A DNA stretch of 22,316 nucleotides, from positions 1 through 22,316 of the IMG/VR virus record IMGVR_UViG_3300033431_000004; one strand, 5' to 3'. Shown in pieces: positions 19,116 through 22,316 of the stretch (positions are counted from its first letter, which is position 1; every line of letters begins with the position of its first letter). The DNA comes from a virus. A program made the translations under genes and the position numbers. The notes beneath the pieces are model-generated. The model saw only the letters and a program-made list of their open reading frames with translations. It was not told the DNA's origin and did no database searches.

Positions 19116-20585
19116 ATGGCACAGGTAGACGCAAACATTCCGCTCGCCGTTGCAAATCCCGCCGAGCTTCAGCAGATCGCGTACAGGAACCAGCTAACCC
19201 AGCTTCAGCTTCAACAGGGCCAGCAGGAACAGCAGCAGAACAACGCGCTGCTGGGCATCCTGAAGCAGCCGGGCGCGGTTGATGACAGCGGCATGCCCAC
19301 GCAGGCCACGCTCGGCCGGATCATGCAGGTCAATCCTGACGCGGGCTTCAAGATCCAGAACCAGCTCGCGACGATTCAGGAGAACAAGCAACGCGCGATC
19401 ACGAACCAGATCAACCAGAGGCTGCTGGGCATGAACATCGGCGACAAGGCACACGATCGCCTGGTGGACATTGCGACGTCGTCGCAACAGCGCTATGACG
19501 ATCTCGTGGCGAACGGCACGCCCAAAGACGAAGCCGCGCGCATTGTCGGGAAAGAACGCAACGAATCGATCACCGACGCGCAGGAGGCTGGCTTGCTTAC
19601 TCCGGATCAGGCGCGGCCGATGCAGAACCCTTTCAACCCGGAGATGAACAAGGCGTTCATCACGGGCTCGGCACAGTACAAGCGCGTACTTGACGAGCAG
19701 CGGCAGGCGCGCATGGAGCAGACTAGCGAGCGCCGCGCGGACCTCGCTGAACACCGGGAAGAGCGGGCCGAAAACATGCCTGTCTCCGATATCGGGAAGC
19801 TGTCGTACGACTATCAGCGCGGCGCGATCAGCAAGCAGGACTACGAGGCCGCGGTACTGAACAAGACGAAGGGATTCAATCCCGAGGATGTGGATTCGGT
19901 GGTCGACCAGATGGGCAAATACGACATGCCGCCGCTGACCGGTCAGGCGCTCCGCACGCCGTGGGGGCAGGCCGTCATGGCGGGCCTCGCCAAGAAGTAT
20001 CCCGACTATGACGCGAAAGAGTACAAAACCCGTCAGGCGGCTATTGGCCAGTTCGAGTACGGCAAGAAGGGCGACACCGTGCGCTCGCTCAGCGTCTCGC
20101 TGGATCACCTGGACACGCTGACGGAAGCTGGCAAGGCGCTGAAGAACGGCAACGTGCAGGGATTCAACAAACTCGCGCAGACGCTTGCCGAACAGACCGG
20201 CTCTGCTGTGCCGACCAACTTCGAAGCCGCCAAGAGCATTGTCGCTGACGAAGTCGTGAAGGGCATTCTGGGGTCTGGCGGCGGCGTGGGCGATCGCGAG
20301 AAAGCACAGGCGATCTTTGACAAGGTCAAGAGCCCCGAGCAGTTGGCTGGCGCCGTCGATCAGGTCAAGAAGCTGCTGCGCGGTCAACTGACAGGGCTCG
20401 AGCGCCAGTACAAGCAATCGACCGGCCGCGATGACTTCGACCGCTTTTTGTCTCCCTCTGCGCGCGGGCTGGAGCAGGGTGGTGGCAACGGGCCGAAGAA
20501 GATCGCGTCGAAGGCCGACTATGACGCTCTGCCTTCCGGCGCGGAGTTCATTGCGCCCGACGGTTCGCACCGGAGGAAGCCGTAA
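19116..20585 (+). CDS. DNA-ejection protein, gp20-like
   Basis: 489 aa (P22 gp20 about 471). The N-terminal part is rich in Gln (LTQLQLQQGQQEQQQNN), followed by long charged helices with little beta structure (RVLDEQRQARMEQTSERRA, QLTGLERQYKQSTGRDDFDR). Such a Gln-rich, helix-dominated protein located between gp7-like and gp16-like genes is the P22-type pattern. A second internal region (KGDTVRSLSVSLDHLDTLTE) reads as a helical channel-forming segment in related ejection proteins. Its TAA overlaps the next ATG. Exact homology is inferred from order, size and composition. Confidence 0.78.
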   Translation: MAQVDANIPLAVANPAELQQIAYRNQLTQLQLQQGQQEQQQNNALLGILKQPGAVDDSGMPTQATLGRIMQVNPDAGFKIQNQLATIQENKQRAITNQINQRLLGMNIGDKAHDRLVDIATSSQQRYDDLVANGTPKDEAARIVGKERNESITDAQEAGLLTPDQARPMQNPFNPEMNKAFITGSAQYKRVLDEQRQARMEQTSERRADLAEHREERAENMPVSDIGKLSYDYQRGAISKQDYEAAVLNKTKGFNPEDVDSVVDQMGKYDMPPLTGQALRTPWGQAVMAGLAKKYPDYDAKEYKTRQAAIGQFEYGKKGDTVRSLSVSLDHLDTLTEAGKALKNGNVQGFNKLAQTLAEQTGSAVPTNFEAAKSIVADEVVKGILGSGGGVGDREKAQAIFDKVKSPEQLAGAVDQVKKLLRGQLTGLERQYKQSTGRDDFDRFLSPSARGLEQGGGNGPKKIASKADYDALPSGAEFIAPDGSHRRKP

Positions 20586-22316
20586 TGGCTAACTGGTGGG
20601 ATGACGCGCCCGTTATCGACGCGCCACAGACCGCGACAAGCGGATCGCCACTCGACCGCGCGTTGAAGTCCGAAGGTGTGACCGGAAAGCTGGCGGACGT
20701 TGCGCGCAGCATCTACCAGCAGGAATCGGGAGCCGGTCGCGATACGGCGACGTCGGATGCCGGCGCCACCGGCGGCATGCAGATGAAGCCCGATACGTTC
20801 AAGCGCTTCGCCGACAAAGGCTGGTCGATCGAGAACCCCGACCAGAATGCACGCGCTGCGGTGCGCTTCATCAAGTCTCTTTCCGACAAGACCGGCGGCG
20901 ATCCGAAACTGATTTCCGTCGGCTACTACGGCGGTGAAGGCGCGATTCCGAAGGCCAAGGCGGGCATTGCTGTACGCGATCCGCGCAATCCGAACGCGCC
21001 GACCACGCTTCAGTACGCCGACCAGGTGACGTCCCGCATTCCAAAGACGGGATCCAGGACGGAATCGAAAGACGAGGGGAACTGGTGGGCAGCGGCGCCG
21101 GTGGTGTCTGCGGACACGGCCGCACCAGACAATGCACAGCCAGAACCTACGCGCGCGCAGCAGGACATGCGCGGACTCGGACTCGGCGCTCGTTCAGTGG
21201 CGGAGGGCGCCGCAAGCCCGCTGACGTTCCTCGGCGACACGCTGAACAAGGGCGTCAATCTCGGCATTCGTGGCGTGAATTCGTTGGCGGGTACGAACAT
21301 CCCTCAACTGGGCATGCCGTCTCAGGCCGTAAATAACGCGCTGACAGGGATCGGGCTCCCTCAACCGGCCACGCCGACTGAGCGCGTTCTGAGTGACATC
21401 CAGAGTGGTGCGGCCGGCGCTGGGGCGGGTGCTGGATTTACGGGAGCCCTGTCTGGCGTTGCCGCAAATCCGGTCGTTCGAAACGCTCTTACGCAACTTT
21501 CGGAGCAACCGGGTCTACAGATGGGTCTGGGAGCCGCGAGCGGTGGATCGGCAGGCGTCGCGCGAGAAGCAGGCTTGGGTCCTACCGGACAGCTTCTGGC
21601 AAGCTTTGCGGGCGGTTTGACGCCGCTGGGCATCAAGACGCTTGCTCAGTCCGCCGACCGCGCGACACGCAACGCCGCGAAGATGCTGCAAACAGCTATG
21701 GAACACCACTCGCCAGAAGAATGGAATCAGGCACGTGCGCTTCTTTCGGAATCTCAGAAGCAAGGTGTTCCGCTCATGGGCCCAGAGGCGTTTCCCGGAG
21801 GGTCTCAGGTTCAGCAACTTGGCTCGGATGTGGCCGCGTCGCCGGCGAGTGGCAACAAGATTCGCGAGTTCGTTCGTCCCCGCCCTGAACAGGTAGAGAC
21901 TGCGGGGAAGAACGCGCTTGCCAGAATCGGCGACAACGTGGGCGGCCAGGAAGCGGCAAATCAGGCGCAGGAAACTGCCGACAAGGTAATCCGCGACGCG
22001 CAAAAGTACCGCACGGAAGCCGCCGGCCCTTACTATCAAGGCCAGCGCGCGAGCGATACCGAAGCATTGGACTTGGGCGACCAAATCAGCGAACTTCCAT
22101 CCAAAATCGTTGCCCTCAGCCAGTCCAGGTCGAGTGCTGTTCAGGCCGCCGGAAAACTGCATGCCTTTACCAACGAACAGATTAATGCGGCTAATCGCAC
22201 TATTCGTCGCAACCTGGGATTGGCGGGCGATGTAAAAGCCGGTCGTAACCTCGATCGCGCAGAGGAAGGAAAGGCAGGCACCTATGCCGCAGTGAATCGG
22301 GGCAAGGAGATCTCGG
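20585..22316 (+). CDS. DNA-ejection protein, gp16-like, with N-terminal lytic transglycosylase domain (3' truncated)
   Basis: The frame is open from the ATG at 20585 to the window end (577 complete codons); GGAGGA at about 20573-20578 is the ribosome-binding site. Residues about 37-130 form a soluble lytic transglycosylase (SLT) domain: IYQQESGAG with catalytic E47, GATGGMQM (residues 60-67) and VGYYGGEGAI in place of the usual AYN-G. It would cut peptidoglycan during DNA delivery. N3-W4-W5...APV recurs as N166-W167-W168...APV after the SLT domain. Ala/Gly-rich hydrophobic stretches (GAAGAGAGAGFTGALSGVAA) may insert in membrane. P22 gp16 is about 609 aa, so the end may be close, but a larger polyvalent protein cannot be excluded. 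Confidence 0.88.
   Translation, partial: MANWWDDAPVIDAPQTATSGSPLDRALKSEGVTGKLADVARSIYQQESGAGRDTATSDAGATGGMQMKPDTFKRFADKGWSIENPDQNARAAVRFIKSLSDKTGGDPKLISVGYYGGEGAIPKAKAGIAVRDPRNPNAPTTLQYADQVTSRIPKTGSRTESKDEGNWWAAAPVVSADTAAPDNAQPEPTRAQQDMRGLGLGARSVAEGAASPLTFLGDTLNKGVNLGIRGVNSLAGTNIPQLGMPSQAVNNALTGIGLPQPATPTERVLSDIQSGAAGAGAGAGFTGALSGVAANPVVRNALTQLSEQPGLQMGLGAASGGSAGVAREAGLGPTGQLLASFAGGLTPLGIKTLAQSADRATRNAAKMLQTAMEHHSPEEWNQARALLSESQKQGVPLMGPEAFPGGSQVQQLGSDVAASPASGNKIREFVRPRPEQVETAGKNALARIGDNVGGQEAANQAQETADKVIRDAQKYRTEAAGPYYQGQRASDTEALDLGDQISELPSKIVALSQSRSSAVQAAGKLHAFTNEQINAANRTIRRNLGLAGDVKAGRNLDRAEEGKAGTYAAVNRGKEIS

Noticed and set aside
19194-20570. Long minus-strand open frame within the gp20-like gene
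   Set aside because: Same reason: a shadow of a high-GC gene, with Arg/Leu-rich translation and no promoter or operon context on that strand.
1-22316. CRISPR array, tRNA, rRNA, insertion sequence, integrase or att site
   Set aside because: Looked for spaced repeats, cloverleaf-like segments, transposase or recombinase motifs and found none.
1-22316. Amber codon reassignment (recoded phage)
   Set aside because: TAG is used as a normal stop at 13419-13421 and 17979-17981, and only one gene has an internal TAG, so genome-wide recoding is not supported.

Overview
The window carries about 22 kb of a temperate, short-tailed phage genome (integrated or free) that is P22-like in its virion genes. 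Every supported gene lies on the + strand. High GC, strong G/C third-position bias and early-gene content fit a phage of a Burkholderiales host (Burkholderia/Paraburkholderia type). That host call is inference from composition, not proof. No tRNA, rRNA, CRISPR array, insertion sequence, integrase, attachment site or lysis gene was found, so the genome must continue on both sides.

Region 1 (1-3590) is the end of the early operon. Genes are packed with ATGA or TGATG overlaps. They are: the tail of a probable replication or DNA-binding protein, a small zinc-ribbon-like protein, an unknown protein, a NinB/Orf recombination protein, a Tad2-like (DUF2829) anti-defence candidate, a series of small cysteine-rich proteins (two are tandem paralogues and one is cut by an in-frame amber codon), a YbcO-type (DUF1364) putative nuclease, and a helix-turn-helix protein in the position of a Q late regulator.

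Region 2 (3587-3810) is the late control region. A near-consensus sigma-70 promoter overlaps the stop codon of the Q-like gene. A short leader then runs into a strong intrinsic terminator, followed by a second hairpin/terminator set. This matches the lambda pR'-tR' layout, where Q antitermination turns on late transcription.

Region 3 (3819-7363) holds small late genes, a papain-like cysteine peptidase, and the small and large terminase subunits. Region 4 (7356-13943) is the head module: portal, scaffold, coat protein bracketed by two sister terminators, a head-fibre-like protein, a phage-encoded GroES homologue, a zincin-like metallopeptidase and small unknowns. Region 5 (13943-17397) is the neck and tail: gp4-like and gp10-like head-completion proteins, a collagen-containing fibre-like protein and a small beta-rich protein. 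Region 6 (17397-18346) is an accessory pair, an Asp/Asn beta-hydroxylase-like Fe(II)/2-oxoglutarate dioxygenase and a cupin, inserted before the ejection proteins. Region 7 (18348-end) holds three consecutive DNA-ejection proteins matching P22 gp7, gp20 and gp16 in order and size. The third carries an N-terminal lytic transglycosylase domain and runs off the window.

Together the genes describe late-gene activation, packaging of DNA into a scaffolded capsid (perhaps helped by its own GroES), closure of the portal by gp4/gp10-type proteins, and delivery by ejected proteins that cut the cell wall. The parts least explained by known P22-type phages are the cysteine-rich cluster with its amber codon, the Tad2-like fusion, the dioxygenase/cupin pair and the structured RNA segments between late genes.
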